DNA of 64,000 nucleotides from Cerina sp048266425 (lineage in GTDB: Bacteria > Bacteroidota > Bacteroidia > Flavobacteriales > Flavobacteriaceae). Position numbers and translations under genes: made by a program. The first letter of the stretch is position 1, and every line of letters begins with the position of its first letter. The stretch covers positions 1 through 64,000 of the forward strand of contig JBLWZN010000022.1 of NCBI GenBank assembly GCA_048266425.1. The letters are read 5' to 3'. Positions 34,797 through 45,107 of the stretch are shown piece after piece. The notes beneath the pieces are model-generated. The model saw only the letters and a list, made by a program, of their open reading frames with translations. It did no database searches and was not told the origin of the DNA.

Positions 34797-36188
34797 TTAC
34801 AAGTGTATCCCTTCGCCATAAGCGTCGGCAACGGCTTCCATAACAGCTTCGCTCATGGTAGGGTGTGGGTGAACTGCCTTTAAAATCTCATGTCCCGTGG
34901 TTTCCAGCTTACGCGCCACTACCGCCTCGGCGATCATATCCGTAACGCCGACCCCGATCATATGGCAACCCAGCCATTCCCCGTATTTGGCATCAAAAAT
35001 TACTTTAACAAATCCGTCTGGTGTACCGGATGCCTGGGCCTTGCCATTGGCGGAGAAAGGAAACTTCCCAATCTTAAGCTCAAATCCTTTTTCCTTGGCC
35101 TGCTTTTCCGTAAGTCCCACCGAGGCTACTTCTGGTAAACAATAGGTACAGCCGGGAATATTTCCATAATCCAACGGCTCTACGTGCAAGCCCTTAATTT
35201 TTTCCACGCAAAGTATGCCCTCGGCGGAGGCTACGTGCGCCAATGCCTGTCCTGGGGTTACATCACCAATGGCATAATATCCGGGAATATTGGTCTGATA
35301 GAAATCATTGACCATAATTTTGTCGCGATCGGTGGTTATGCCCACCTCTTCCAGACCTATATTTTCAATATTGCTCTTAATGCCAACAGCGGAAAGTAAA
35401 ATGTCGGCTTCTAAAATCTCTTCACCCTTTGATGTCTTTACGGTAGCTTTTACACCATCACCAGAGGTATCTACTTTGGTCACTTCAGAAGAGGTCATAA
35501 CTTTAATGCCAGCCTTCTTAAAGCTGCGTTCCAACTGTTTTGAAACGTCCTCATCTTCAACGGGGACCACGTTGGGCAAAAATTCCACTACGGTAACCTC
35601 AGTGCCCAAGGCGTTATAGAAATAGGCGAATTCCATTCCGATTGCACCGCTGCCGACAACGATCATTTTTTTTGGTTGTTTCTCCAAGCTCATTGCCTGA
35701 CGGTACCCAATAATTTTTTTTCCGTCCTGTGGGAGGCTTGGAAGTTCCCTGCTCCGGGCTCCCGTAGCAATAATTATATGGTCGGCCCCATATTCGGTCT
35801 CTTTTCCATCCGCATCGGTGACCGCAATTTTTTTGCCCGGTTTCAGTTTACCTGTTCCAAGGATAACCTCGATCTTGTTCTTTTTCATAAGAAATTGGAC
35901 CCCTTTGCTCATACCGTCGGCCACATTTCGGCTACGTTTTACCACTGCCGTAAAATCCTTGTCCGCACCGTCAACCTTAAGGCCATAATCGGCTGCATGT
36001 TTTAGGTATTCAAAAACTTGGGCCGATTTTAACAATGCCTTGGTGGGGATACAGCCCCAATTAAGGCATACGCCGCCTAAGTTTTCCTTTTCCACTATGG
36101 CGGTCTTAAAACCTAGTTGGGAAGCCCTTATGGCGGTTACATAACCACCCGGGCCACTGCCCAAAACAATAATATCGAAATTGCCCAT
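34797..36188 (-). CDS. lpdA: Dihydrolipoyl dehydrogenase (E3)
   Basis: E3 reoxidises lipoyl groups of the pyruvate, 2-oxoglutarate and glycine-cleavage complexes. The redox disulphide is C41-x4-C46 in GGVCLNWGCIPTK. FAD binding is by GSGPGGYVTAIRA and NAD binding by VVGSGAIGMEFAYFY. The active-site His-Glu pair is in HPHPTMSEAVMEA near the C-terminus. At 463 residues it is full length. The 71-residue frame overlapping its start has no support. Confidence 0.96.
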   Translation of the reverse strand: MGNFDIIVLGSGPGGYVTAIRASQLGFKTAIVEKENLGGVCLNWGCIPTKALLKSAQVFEYLKHAADYGLKVDGADKDFTAVVKRSRNVADGMSKGVQFLMKKNKIEVILGTGKLKPGKKIAVTDADGKETEYGADHIIIATGARSRELPSLPQDGKKIIGYRQAMSLEKQPKKMIVVGSGAIGMEFAYFYNALGTEVTVVEFLPNVVPVEDEDVSKQLERSFKKAGIKVMTSSEVTKVDTSGDGVKATVKTSKGEEILEADILLSAVGIKSNIENIGLEEVGITTDRDKIMVNDFYQTNIPGYYAIGDVTPGQALAHVASAEGILCVEKIKGLHVEPLDYGNIPGCTYCLPEVASVGLTEKQAKEKGFELKIGKFPFSANGKAQASGTPDGFVKVIFDAKYGEWLGCHMIGVGVTDMIAEAVVARKLETTGHEILKAVHPHPTMSEAVMEAVADAYGEGIHL

Positions 36189-36220
36189 CTATATATTTTT
36201 TGAATTTTTAAACGAATGCG

Positions 36221-36228
36221 CAAAGTTA
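36221..36228 (-). promoter_or_regulatory. -7 promoter box of lpd (TAACTTTG)
   Basis: The minus strand reads TAACTTTG, a perfect match to TAnnTTTG, 33 bases before the start codon. Confidence 0.55.
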
Positions 36229-36371
36229 CAAAACCAAACCGAAAGCCCATAGTGTAGGCATCACTAAATTGCCACATTATCTTGGGTTCGAAACCATAGG
36301 CAAACCCGTTTCCAATTGTTATTTCTGCAAAATGCGGATACTTTTGGAGCAAGTTTAAACAGTTCTAGAAC

Positions 36372-36405
36372 AAAAAGCCCGGATTCTTTATAGGAATCCG
36401 GGCTT
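36372..36405 (-). terminator. Rho-independent terminator after the collagen-like lipoprotein gene
   Basis: Arms AAGCCCGGATTC and GAATCCGGGCTT (36375-36386, 36394-36405) are perfect, with a 7-base loop. On the minus strand the stem is followed by TTTTTGTTC. Confidence 0.9.
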
Positions 36406-36435
36406 AGAAAGCTCTTAATCATTAAAGGGTCAATT

Positions 36436-36990
36436 TTATTGAAAATGTCTCACATCCTTTTCTTCAAGGTTCAAGGTGCGCATAACGGCATCAATATTGG
36501 CCTTATCCACTTTTGCATTGGGTGCAAATTCACTAGGTAGTATTACTATCCTAAAGATTTGATTATCCGTGAATTCGGTAGAAATATTAGCCATATTAAA
36601 ATTGCCATCAATGAATATCTGTACGTCATTGGAGGTGTGGGTACTTACATATTGTATGGTTCCCCCGGACAAAAAGAAATTCTGGGGGATAAGTCCCCAA
36701 GAATCTTTTTTACTTCCGTCTTCAAAATCGATCTGGCCATCCCACCTATAGACTAAAACTGCGTCGCTATCCAATATCTCGAAATTTGTGAAATCGGAAA
36801 ATTGAATAATCGTATTGAAGACGTTGTTGCTGGCGTCGTAATCAAAATTTACGTTCTCCACTTCGAAAACTTGACCTTGAATTCCTTCCGGTCCTGGAGG
36901 TCCTTCCGGTCCTGGAGGCCCATTGGGTCCTTCACAGGAGACTATAAACAGAGCCAGAAACATTCCTATTGCTAATGCTAGTTTTTTCAT
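36436..36990 (-). CDS. Lipoprotein with a short collagen-like Gly-Pro stretch
   Basis: The lipobox is LFIVSC (Cys19). Directly after it comes GPNGPPGPEGPPGPEG, five to six Gly-X-Y triplets, encoded in part by two near-identical 18-base units (36885-36902 and 36903-36920, one mismatch). The remaining 145 residues form a beta-rich domain (VFEVENVNFDYDASNNVFNTI) found with the same linker in other flavobacteria, as far as I recall. The rigid linker may hold the domain away from the membrane. The Gly-Pro stretch is too short for a stable collagen helix. Confidence 0.78.
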   Translation of the reverse strand: MKKLALAIGMFLALFIVSCEGPNGPPGPEGPPGPEGIQGQVFEVENVNFDYDASNNVFNTIIQFSDFTNFEILDSDAVLVYRWDGQIDFEDGSKKDSWGLIPQNFFLSGGTIQYVSTHTSNDVQIFIDGNFNMANISTEFTDNQIFRIVILPSEFAPNAKVDKANIDAVMRTLNLEEKDVRHFQ

Positions 36991-37182
36991 ACGATATAAT
37001 TTTTAAGATTTAAATTTTTGAAAAGTTAGGGAATCCAACTTCACCTTGCTCTTTTCAAAAAACGTTCCAATTTTTATTTTATTGGGTATTTCGCCGTAAA
37101 GTTATTGCATAATTAAAAGTTAGACGGGCAATTTATCCTAACTTTAACCAAAGTTGTTTAATATTGTAATAAACAGTATCCT

Positions 37183-39078
37183 ATGCCAAACGTTATTCCT
37201 TATAGTCTTTTTTCCGAATTTGATATCAATCTGTTCAAATCGGGCAAGCATTATCGACTTTATGAAAAAATGGGCTCCCACCCCATGGAACTCAATGGGG
37301 AAAAAGGGACCTACTTCGCCGTATGGGCGCCTACGGCCCGGACCGTTTCCGTAATCGGAAATTTTAACGATTGGAGGGACGGGGAACATCCTTTGAACGT
37401 GCGTTGGGACGCAAGTGGAATATGGGAGGGATTTTTGCCGGGTATTTGCAAAGGGGAAATATATAAATATAAAATTCATTCCAATAATCACGGCGTGGTC
37501 ACCGAAAAGGCGGATCCGTTTTCTCGTTATTGCGAGCATCCCCCCCAGAATGCATCTATCATATGGGAGGATACCTATGAATGGAAGGACAAGGATTGGA
37601 TGGGTTATCGGAAGGATAAGAATTCTTTGGATAGACCATTTTCCGTTTATGAGGTGCACTTGGGTTCATGGAAAAAGTCAAAGGACAACAAATTTTTAAC
37701 CTATAGCGAGCTGGCGACCGATTTGGTCGATTATGTCAAAGAAATGGGTTTTACCCATGTGGAACTGATGCCCATAATGGAGTTTCCATACGATCCATCG
37801 TGGGGGTACCAGGTCACAGGGTATTTTGCCCCTACTTCTAGATTTGGGGAGCCGGGAGGGTTTAAATACCTGGTAGATAAGCTGCATCAAAACGATATAG
37901 GGGTAATCCTGGATTGGGTACCTTCCCATTTTCCGGAAGATGCCTTCGGATTGGGCTTTTTTGACGGTTCCCATCTGTATGAACACCCGGATCGCAGAAA
38001 GGGATATCATCCCGATTGGAAGAGTTTGATATTTAATTACGGTAGAAACGAGGTACGTGCATTTTTGATCAGCAACGCCATGTTCTGGCTAGATCAATTC
38101 CATGCCGATGCCCTTAGGGTAGACGCGGTGGCCTCCATGTTATATTTGGATTATTCCCGTGAGGATGGGGACTGGGAACCCAATATGTACGGAAACAATG
38201 AGAATCTAGAGGCGATGTCCCTGATCAGGGAACTTAACCAGGCCGTGTATGGTGAATATCCGGGCATACAGACCATTGCGGAGGAGTCTACTGCATTTTC
38301 CGGGGTTTCCCGACCTGTTGATCTTGGCGGATTGGGTTTTGGCATGAAATGGATGATGGGATGGATGCACGATACGTTGGAGTATTTTAAGAAAGAACCG
38401 ATCTATAGAAAGTATCATCAAAACGACCTTACATTTAGTGCGACATATGCCTTTACCGAGAACTTTATGCTTCCGTTTTCCCACGATGAGGTAGTTTATG
38501 GAAAAAAATCCCTTCTATATCGGATGCCGGGGGACGAATGGCAACGCTTTGCAAATCTGCGACTGCTCTTTGGGTATATGTTCACACATCCGGGTACCAA
38601 CCTGATATTTATGGGGGGTGAGTTTGGCCAATCTTCGGAATGGAACTTCCAAAGCGGCCTGGACTGGTATCTTTTGCAGTACGATTTTCATGCCGGGGTT
38701 CAGCAACTTGTCAAAGACCTCAACAGGATATACAAGGAGAATCCTGCCCTATATGAAAAACAATTTAGCCCTGAAGGATTTCAGTGGATAGACTATGGGG
38801 ATCATGAAAATTCTGTGCTTACCTTTATCCGAAAGGGGCACGACTCCAAGAACGACCTTATTGTAGCCCTTAACTTTACGCCTGCAACCAGGGAAAAATA
38901 TAGGATAGGAATCCCAAAATCTGGAAAGCTGAAAGAGATTTTAAATAGCGATGATAAAAAATATGGAGGAAGTGGCATTTGCAACAAAGCGATCAAGATC
39001 ACTAAAATCCCATCCCATGGGTACGAGAAATCCATAGAAATCACCTTACCGCCCCTCGGTACGGTCATTATTAAATAA
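37183..39078 (+). CDS. glgB: 1,4-alpha-glucan branching enzyme
   Basis: GlgB makes alpha-1,6 branches in glycogen. An N-terminal CBM48 domain (about 25-115, GTYFAVWAPTARTVSVIGNF) precedes the GH13 barrel. The nucleophile is D314 (DALRVDAVASMLY) and the acid E367 (AEESTAF). FSHDEVVYGKKSLL holds the transition-state Asp. At 631 residues it lacks the extra N-terminal domain of the E. coli enzyme (728). The alpha-glucosidase gene follows after 102 bases. Confidence 0.95.
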   Translation: MPNVIPYSLFSEFDINLFKSGKHYRLYEKMGSHPMELNGEKGTYFAVWAPTARTVSVIGNFNDWRDGEHPLNVRWDASGIWEGFLPGICKGEIYKYKIHSNNHGVVTEKADPFSRYCEHPPQNASIIWEDTYEWKDKDWMGYRKDKNSLDRPFSVYEVHLGSWKKSKDNKFLTYSELATDLVDYVKEMGFTHVELMPIMEFPYDPSWGYQVTGYFAPTSRFGEPGGFKYLVDKLHQNDIGVILDWVPSHFPEDAFGLGFFDGSHLYEHPDRRKGYHPDWKSLIFNYGRNEVRAFLISNAMFWLDQFHADALRVDAVASMLYLDYSREDGDWEPNMYGNNENLEAMSLIRELNQAVYGEYPGIQTIAEESTAFSGVSRPVDLGGLGFGMKWMMGWMHDTLEYFKKEPIYRKYHQNDLTFSATYAFTENFMLPFSHDEVVYGKKSLLYRMPGDEWQRFANLRLLFGYMFTHPGTNLIFMGGEFGQSSEWNFQSGLDWYLLQYDFHAGVQQLVKDLNRIYKENPALYEKQFSPEGFQWIDYGDHENSVLTFIRKGHDSKNDLIVALNFTPATREKYRIGIPKSGKLKEILNSDDKKYGGSGICNKAIKITKIPSHGYEKSIEITLPPLGTVIIK

Positions 39079-39149
39079 TTAACTCCAAACTACAACGTTA
39101 TAGTTCATAATTGGTTGTAATATTTTTTAATAAAACAATCCAATGTGCT

Positions 39150-39157
39150 TACTTTTG
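39150..39157 (+). promoter_or_regulatory. -7 promoter box candidate for the GH31 gene (TACTTTTG)
   Basis: A perfect TAnnTTTG box, 24 bases before the start, so this gene can be transcribed apart from glgB. Confidence 0.5.
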
Positions 39158-39180
39158 CAGGTCCATAAAATGAATCAACG

Positions 39181-41580
39181 ATGATCACCAATACGGAATT
39201 GGAATTTAAGGGAAATTTATATCCCAATACAGTAACAGACTTTAAAAAGGATACCGATAAACTTTATTTTACTACAGAGAACGGGGTTATACTAGAACTC
39301 ACGGTCCTACGTGACAGTGTATTGCGTTTTAGATATGCCACCGAGAATGTATTTGAACCCGATTTTTCCTATGCCATAAGCGACGAAGTTATCTTGGGCT
39401 TCAATCACTTGGAAGTTGAGGACCGACCAGATCAATACTTGGTAAAGACCTCAAAGTTAAAGATTTATATAGAGAAGCTGGACCTAAAGATCAAGATTGC
39501 CGATTTGGAGGACAATATTATCAATCAGGACGAATTGGGCTTTCATTGGGAGGAAAACTATGAGTTTGGTGGGAATATCGTAAAAATGAGCAAAGTGGCC
39601 CAAACCGCCGAGAGTTTTTACGGGCTTGGGGACAAGGCGACACATTTAAATCTCAAAGGGAAGCGGGTAAATAACTGGGCAATGGATCAATATGCCTTTG
39701 GCAAGGACCAAGATCCATTGTACAAGGCCATACCTTTTTATGTTGGTCTTCAAAATAATCAGGCATACGGAATTTTTTTCGATAACACCTTTAGGACCTA
39801 TTTCGATTTTTCCCATGAGCGAAGAAACGTAACCAGTTTCTGGGCTGACGGAGGTGAAATGAACTACTATTTCTTTTATGGCCCTAAAATGGACCAAGTG
39901 GTGAAAGCATATACCGATCTTACGGGGAAACCGGAGTTGCCACCATTATGGACCCTCGGATTTCAACAATGTAAATGGAGCTACTATCCGGAGAGTAGGG
40001 TAAAAGAGGTGGCCAAAACATTTAGGGACCTGAAAATTCCCTGTGATGGTATTTATTTGGATATCGATTATATGGACGGCTTTCGCTGCTTTACCTGGAA
40101 CAAGGAATATTTTCCAGATCCAAAACGTATGGTTCGTGAGCTTAGCGAAGATGGTTTTAAAACCGTAGCGATCATAGATCCGGGAATAAAAGTGGACAAG
40201 GACTATTGGATCTATCAAGAGGGTAAGGATAAGGATTATTTTTGCAAGAGGGGGGATGGTCCCTATATGCGTGGAAAGGTATGGCCGGGAGAATGTAACT
40301 TTCCCGATTTTACGAACCCTGAGGTCAGGGAATGGTGGGCCGGCCTCTATAAGGAGTTAATTGGGGATATAGGAATAAAAGGGGTTTGGAACGATATGAA
40401 CGAACCTGCGGTCATGGAAGTGCCTACCAAAACATTTCCATTGGACGTAAGGCACGATTACGACGGGTATCGATGCAGCCATAGGAAGGCACACAATATT
40501 TACGGCACCCAGATGGCACGTGCTACCTATGAAGGTGTTAAGAAATATGTATATCCTAAACGGCCCTTTGTAATAACCCGTTCCGCATATTCCGGTGCCC
40601 AAAGGTTTACCTCTACATGGACAGGGGATAATATTGCCACATGGGAACATCTATGGATCGCAAACGTACAGGCCCAAAGGATGTGCATGAGCGGAATGTC
40701 CCATGTGGGATCGGATATAGGAGGATTTGCAGAACAACCCAGTGGCGAACTATTTGTAAGATGGATCCAACTTGGAATTTTTCATCCGCTCTGCAGGGTT
40801 CACTCCAGTGGGGACCATGGCGATCAGGAACCTTGGTCTTTCGGGGATGAAATCACCGACATTTCTAGGAAATTTATTGAATTGAGGTATCAACTATTGC
40901 CTTATTTATATACGATGTTCTATAAATACACCAAGGAGGGGTCTCCCATGTTGCAATCCTTGGTCTATTATGATCAAGAAGATCCACAAACCCATTTTAG
41001 GACGGATGAGTTTATTTTTGGGGAACAGCTATTGGTATGTCCCATTCAGGAACCCAATGCCCAAGGCAGAAGAATGTATTTTCCCAAGGGAAAATGGTAT
41101 AATTATTGGACAGACGAGATCGTTTCGGGAGGTATAGAACGGTGGGTAGTCGCCAAATTGGATAGTGTTCCATTATTTGTAAAGGAAGGGGCCATAATCC
41201 CAAAATATCCGGTGCAGCAGTATGTGGGAGAGCTGGATATCAAGGAATTGACCCTAGATGTATATTACAAAATGGGGATTGAAAATTCTATGGTATATGA
41301 GGACGCCCAAGATGGTTATGATTATAAGAAAGGACGGTATAGCTTAAGGAACTTTAAATTGAAGGGCAAGGAAAAGGAACTTATCATACAGCAGTTTAAG
41401 GACGGGACCTATATAACCCCTTATGAAAAGTTTAAATTGCATATACACGGCCTTCCGTTTAAGATTACATCCATCCAGTTGGACAATGAAAAGGTCTCGT
41501 TGGCGGAGCTCAAATTAAACGGAAACAGTTCCATAGAAATTAATAAGGAGTTTACCGTGCTCCATATTATTGGAAAATAG
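39181..41580 (+). CDS. Glycoside hydrolase family 31 alpha-glucosidase
   Basis: The enzyme cleaves alpha-glucosidic bonds. The N-terminal beta domain (to about 250) is followed by the barrel, with the nucleophile D405 in GVWNDMNEPA and the acid/base Asp in WTGDNIATWEHL. GLGDKATHLNLKGK and HVGSDIGGF are further family signatures. It has no signal peptide, so it acts in the cytoplasm, and with glgB next to it, glycogen or maltodextrin use is likely. The length is 799 residues, normal for cytoplasmic GH31 enzymes. Confidence 0.93.
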   Translation: MITNTELEFKGNLYPNTVTDFKKDTDKLYFTTENGVILELTVLRDSVLRFRYATENVFEPDFSYAISDEVILGFNHLEVEDRPDQYLVKTSKLKIYIEKLDLKIKIADLEDNIINQDELGFHWEENYEFGGNIVKMSKVAQTAESFYGLGDKATHLNLKGKRVNNWAMDQYAFGKDQDPLYKAIPFYVGLQNNQAYGIFFDNTFRTYFDFSHERRNVTSFWADGGEMNYYFFYGPKMDQVVKAYTDLTGKPELPPLWTLGFQQCKWSYYPESRVKEVAKTFRDLKIPCDGIYLDIDYMDGFRCFTWNKEYFPDPKRMVRELSEDGFKTVAIIDPGIKVDKDYWIYQEGKDKDYFCKRGDGPYMRGKVWPGECNFPDFTNPEVREWWAGLYKELIGDIGIKGVWNDMNEPAVMEVPTKTFPLDVRHDYDGYRCSHRKAHNIYGTQMARATYEGVKKYVYPKRPFVITRSAYSGAQRFTSTWTGDNIATWEHLWIANVQAQRMCMSGMSHVGSDIGGFAEQPSGELFVRWIQLGIFHPLCRVHSSGDHGDQEPWSFGDEITDISRKFIELRYQLLPYLYTMFYKYTKEGSPMLQSLVYYDQEDPQTHFRTDEFIFGEQLLVCPIQEPNAQGRRMYFPKGKWYNYWTDEIVSGGIERWVVAKLDSVPLFVKEGAIIPKYPVQQYVGELDIKELTLDVYYKMGIENSMVYEDAQDGYDYKKGRYSLRNFKLKGKEKELIIQQFKDGTYITPYEKFKLHIHGLPFKITSIQLDNEKVSLAELKLNGNSSIEINKEFTVLHIIGK

Positions 41581-41838
41581 GTTTGGCATAAGAATTGTTT
41601 GTGTCTTTCGAACCCCAGGCTCAATTATTAATATTTTTGATTATAGGATTTGATCCATCTGCCGTGCCCAGGGATCAGGGCCAAGGGATAAAAAAATAAT
41701 CGATTGCATCAAGCATATTCAGGGAACACCTCTAAATTGGTCAACCAGACAAGGTGCCCCTTGATCGCTTGGACCCGTATCGCATAGATTTAGGCGAGAT
41801 GGCTATCAGGGTAATTAATGTAAAACAGTAAATTAATA

Positions 41839-42672
41839 TTGAATATGCAATTGAATGGCGTTATAAAAAAAGTGGTGTTGGCCTTGGTTATTTTATTGGT
41901 GGCCGATGGGTGTAAAACCAATCCTTTTACAGGGCAAAAAACGCTTAACTTTTATCCCAATAGCCAGATTTTTCCAACGGCATTCGCCCAATATGACGAA
42001 TTTTTGAAGGAAAACAAGGTAATCAAGGGAACCCCTGAGGCTCAGATGATCACCAAGGTGGGCCAACGTATTGCGTCGGCTGCGGAACGATGGTTCAATG
42101 CCAATGGATATCCCGGATACCTTAAGGATTATCGATGGGAATATAACCTGGTAGATGATAAGACGGTAAATGCATGGTGCATGCCTGGTGGGAAGATCGT
42201 GTTCTACACGGGCATACTCCCAATTTGTAAGGATGAGGCCGGGATAGCGGTTGTTATGGGGCATGAAGTGGCCCATGCTTTGGCCAATCACGGATCTCAA
42301 CGAATGAGTGCGAGTACCTTGCAACAATTGGGAGCCGTGGCAGGTAATATTGCGATTGAAGACCCCCAGACCCGTGAAATTTTTAACCAAGCCTATGGCG
42401 TCGGCTCCCAAGTGGGGGTAATGTTGCCTTTTAGCCGGAGTCATGAGACCGAGGCCGACAGGATAGGATTGCAGCTCATGGCCATCGCAGGTTACGATCC
42501 GGATGTAGCCCCGGAATTGTGGAAAAGAATGAAAGCCCAAGGCGGGGGGGCACCACCTGAATTCCTAAGCACACACCCCTCCAACGATACCAGGATTGCC
42601 AATCTGACACAATGGGCACCTCTGGCCAAGGAAGAGGCCCGAAAATTTGGAGTGACCACCTTTCAGAAATAA
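41839..42672 (+). CDS. M48 family zinc metalloprotease lipoprotein
   Basis: The lipobox LVADGC (Cys about 25) anchors it on the periplasmic side. The zinc motif H142-E-V-A-H146 and the third ligand in SRSHETEADRIG are intact. NAWCMPGGKIVFYTG and FLSTHPSNDTRI are typical of the LoiP/BepA-like group, which degrades misfolded outer-membrane proteins. The protein is 277 residues and has no TPR tail. Its promoter is not evident in the 258-base gap upstream. Confidence 0.92.
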   Translation: MNMQLNGVIKKVVLALVILLVADGCKTNPFTGQKTLNFYPNSQIFPTAFAQYDEFLKENKVIKGTPEAQMITKVGQRIASAAERWFNANGYPGYLKDYRWEYNLVDDKTVNAWCMPGGKIVFYTGILPICKDEAGIAVVMGHEVAHALANHGSQRMSASTLQQLGAVAGNIAIEDPQTREIFNQAYGVGSQVGVMLPFSRSHETEADRIGLQLMAIAGYDPDVAPELWKRMKAQGGGAPPEFLSTHPSNDTRIANLTQWAPLAKEEARKFGVTTFQK

Positions 42673-42829
42673 GGCTTTGTTTTGATTTGTATGGATGTGC
42701 ATGGGAACCAAAAGGAAAATTTTAGGACCGATTATTTAAGTATTTTTCTAACTTGTAGCCATCAACCTGTTAACCGATTTAAATCCAACATCTAAAAGTA
42801 CCAACCCGCTCTCCCACCAAGAGTGACCA

Positions 42830-44167
42830 TTGCCTATGAAAGGATCAGCACTTCCAAAAGGAAGCAGAAAACTATTGAATGCCTGGGCCTTTTACGACTG
42901 GGCGAACTCGGTTTATAGCCTGGTCATCATATCCTCAATATTCCCTATTTTTTATGGCTCGTTATTCCGCATTGCCGAAATTGAAAAAGTAACCGTTTTT
43001 GGCGGTGAGATTGCCAGGGCGCCCCTGATCAGCTATACAACTTCTTTTGCCTTCCTCTTTATATCCTTTATTACCCCCTTTTTATCCGGAATCGCCGATT
43101 ATCTGGGAAATAAACGGCTGTTCATGAAATTTTTCTGCTATCTCGGGGGATTATCCTGTATCGGATTATATTGGTTTTCGTTAGAAAATATTTACATCGG
43201 CCTCATCTGTTACTTTTTTGGTCTTGTCGGATTTTGGGTCAGTTTTGCTTTCAACAATTCCTATTTGCCCGATATTGCCTTCCCGGAGCAACAGGATGGC
43301 ATTAGTGCCAAAGGCTTTTCCTTGGGGTATATAGGAAGTGTTATCCTATTGATATTCAATTTGGCGATGGTGATGAAGCCCGGGGTTTTCGGAATACATG
43401 ATTCCCCTGGGGAGATGGCCGAAATCAAAGCCATGAAATATTCCTTCGTTTCCGTGGGATTTTGGTGGATTGCCTTTGCCCAGTATACCTTTTATCATCT
43501 GCCTAAAGGCTACAAAAAAGAGGGACCCAGGGTAAATGTGGTGCTCAACGGATTTAGGGAACTAAGAAAAGTATGGCTGCAGTTGGGTGGGGAGTTTAAA
43601 TTGAAACGCTACCTCCGTGCATTTTTTGTATACAGTATGGCGGTACAAACGGTGATGCTGATCGCCACCTATTTTGGGGAGGAGGAAATCCATTGGGGGT
43701 CCGATAGCGAGCGAACCACTGGCTTGATCGTTAGTATTTTGGTGATACAGATCGTAGCCGTTACCGGGGCTACGGTAACCGCTAAGGCCTCCACCGTATT
43801 CGGGAATATAAGGACATTGATCATTGTTAATATCCTTTGGGTGTTTATTTGTGTTTACGCCTATTTTGTCATCACCCCGATCGACTTTTACATTGCCGCA
43901 GGTTTTGTGGGACTTGTTATGGGAGGTATCCAGGCCCTTTCCAGATCTACTTATTCCAAGTTCTTGCCAGAAACTACGGATACGGCCTCCTTTTTCAGCT
44001 TTTATGATGTCTCTGAGAAAATTGGGATCGTGATCGGGACCTTTATGTATGGCCTAATTTCCCAGATAACCGGAAGTATGCGGGATGCCACCATTTTTCT
44101 GGGACTGTTTTTTCTCGTTGGGGCATTTTTGCTGACCCGGGTGAACAAAAATCCACAGCCTAAATGA
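42830..44167 (+). CDS. MFS transporter, UMF1 family
   Basis: The inner-membrane protein has about 12 helices and is 445 residues long. The opening NAWAFYDWANSVYSLVI and the later FNNSYLPDIA and GGIQALSRSTYSKFLPE are signatures of the UMF1 (Atg22-like) family. The substrate is unknown in bacteria, and amino-acid export is only an analogy with yeast Atg22. It is monocistronic. Confidence 0.9.
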   Translation: MPMKGSALPKGSRKLLNAWAFYDWANSVYSLVIISSIFPIFYGSLFRIAEIEKVTVFGGEIARAPLISYTTSFAFLFISFITPFLSGIADYLGNKRLFMKFFCYLGGLSCIGLYWFSLENIYIGLICYFFGLVGFWVSFAFNNSYLPDIAFPEQQDGISAKGFSLGYIGSVILLIFNLAMVMKPGVFGIHDSPGEMAEIKAMKYSFVSVGFWWIAFAQYTFYHLPKGYKKEGPRVNVVLNGFRELRKVWLQLGGEFKLKRYLRAFFVYSMAVQTVMLIATYFGEEEIHWGSDSERTTGLIVSILVIQIVAVTGATVTAKASTVFGNIRTLIIVNILWVFICVYAYFVITPIDFYIAAGFVGLVMGGIQALSRSTYSKFLPETTDTASFFSFYDVSEKIGIVIGTFMYGLISQITGSMRDATIFLGLFFLVGAFLLTRVNKNPQPK

Positions 44168-44204
44168 CTGTAAGGGTAAGGCTCTCTACTATCGGGGATT
44201 TATT

Positions 44205-45050
44205 TTAGTTGGCATAAAGATTAAAAAACTGTTCCGTATCCCTTATGTCTTGCAGCCCCAAAATCCAGCACACCTCCGAAAGGTCCGAAAAGTCCAGTCC
44301 ACCAGCTGAAATTGCCTCATTTTTGTAGCGGCCCTCTTCGCCATTGTACTTGTTGGATAAATCAATGGCAAGCTGCCATATCTTGATCAATTTAGGATTC
44401 CGGATTTTCTCCTGCCACTGGTTATATTCCGGGGAACGAAATCCTGGAGTTCCGTTTCCGACTGCATTGCCATCGGCTATCTTATTGTAATCTGTGTTGG
44501 CCTTAACGAATTGTAATTTTGTAGGGGTAGTGGTCTTTTCGTTCCAATCACTATGTTGAACCACGTGAATGCGCTCCGAAGTATTTATTTCCGGGAAATC
44601 GGATTGAATAGCTTTTACCAGATCGGCGGTAAAATCGGATTGACCTGCCTCTGCAATCCAAATATCCCCTTGGTTTGCCAGGTTTTTTTCAACCATAACT
44701 TTGACCTGCTTTATTGCGTTCTTGAAATTTTTGTGTGCATCTGTCCAGTTATTTCCAAAAGCAAGCTGAAAAAGATCATTGGGAGGTACGTATAACCCTT
44801 CTTGGGTACCATAGGTGCCGGCAACCGCGTGGTAGTTTATTTTTGAAAATTTGGGGTTGGACATTAAGGTGACCAAGGCGGCCGCGGTTTGAAGGTCATC
44901 TACATCGGTTTTACAATCCATTTGTACCAACAACAAATCCTTTTCCATATTAAAACCTCCTGTTTTCGGAACCCTAGTGTCCATGGCTTTGCAAATGGAA
45001 GAGGTAAATAAGGTTGATATCGTAAGGAATATTAATATTTTTGATTTCAT
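44205..45050 (-). CDS. Secreted protein, distantly like nucleoside hydrolases (DUF1593-type)
   Basis: A signal peptide (ILIFLTISTLFTSSICKA) precedes LLVQMDCKTDVDDLQTAAAL, which resembles the DxDxGxDD start of nucleoside hydrolases. The later AEAGQSDFTADLVKAI and HVVQHSDWNEKTTTP add Asp and His residues. I infer a hydrolase fold, but the match is weak and the substrate unknown. I chose the start at 45050 (MKSKILIFL). A longer frame begins at 45071. Confidence 0.6.
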   Translation of the reverse strand: MKSKILIFLTISTLFTSSICKAMDTRVPKTGGFNMEKDLLLVQMDCKTDVDDLQTAAALVTLMSNPKFSKINYHAVAGTYGTQEGLYVPPNDLFQLAFGNNWTDAHKNFKNAIKQVKVMVEKNLANQGDIWIAEAGQSDFTADLVKAIQSDFPEINTSERIHVVQHSDWNEKTTTPTKLQFVKANTDYNKIADGNAVGNGTPGFRSPEYNQWQEKIRNPKLIKIWQLAIDLSNKYNGEEGRYKNEAISAGGLDFSDLSEVCWILGLQDIRDTEQFFNLYAN

Positions 45051-45107
45051 TTTTATTAGGTTTTGAATCATTTTTATTGCCTTTATGATAATCTTGAAAT
45101 TAAATAG

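Noticed and set aside
36137..36352. 71-residue frame upstream of lpd
   Set aside because: It overlaps the lpd start and promoter box, has no recognisable domain, and its composition does not look like a conserved protein.
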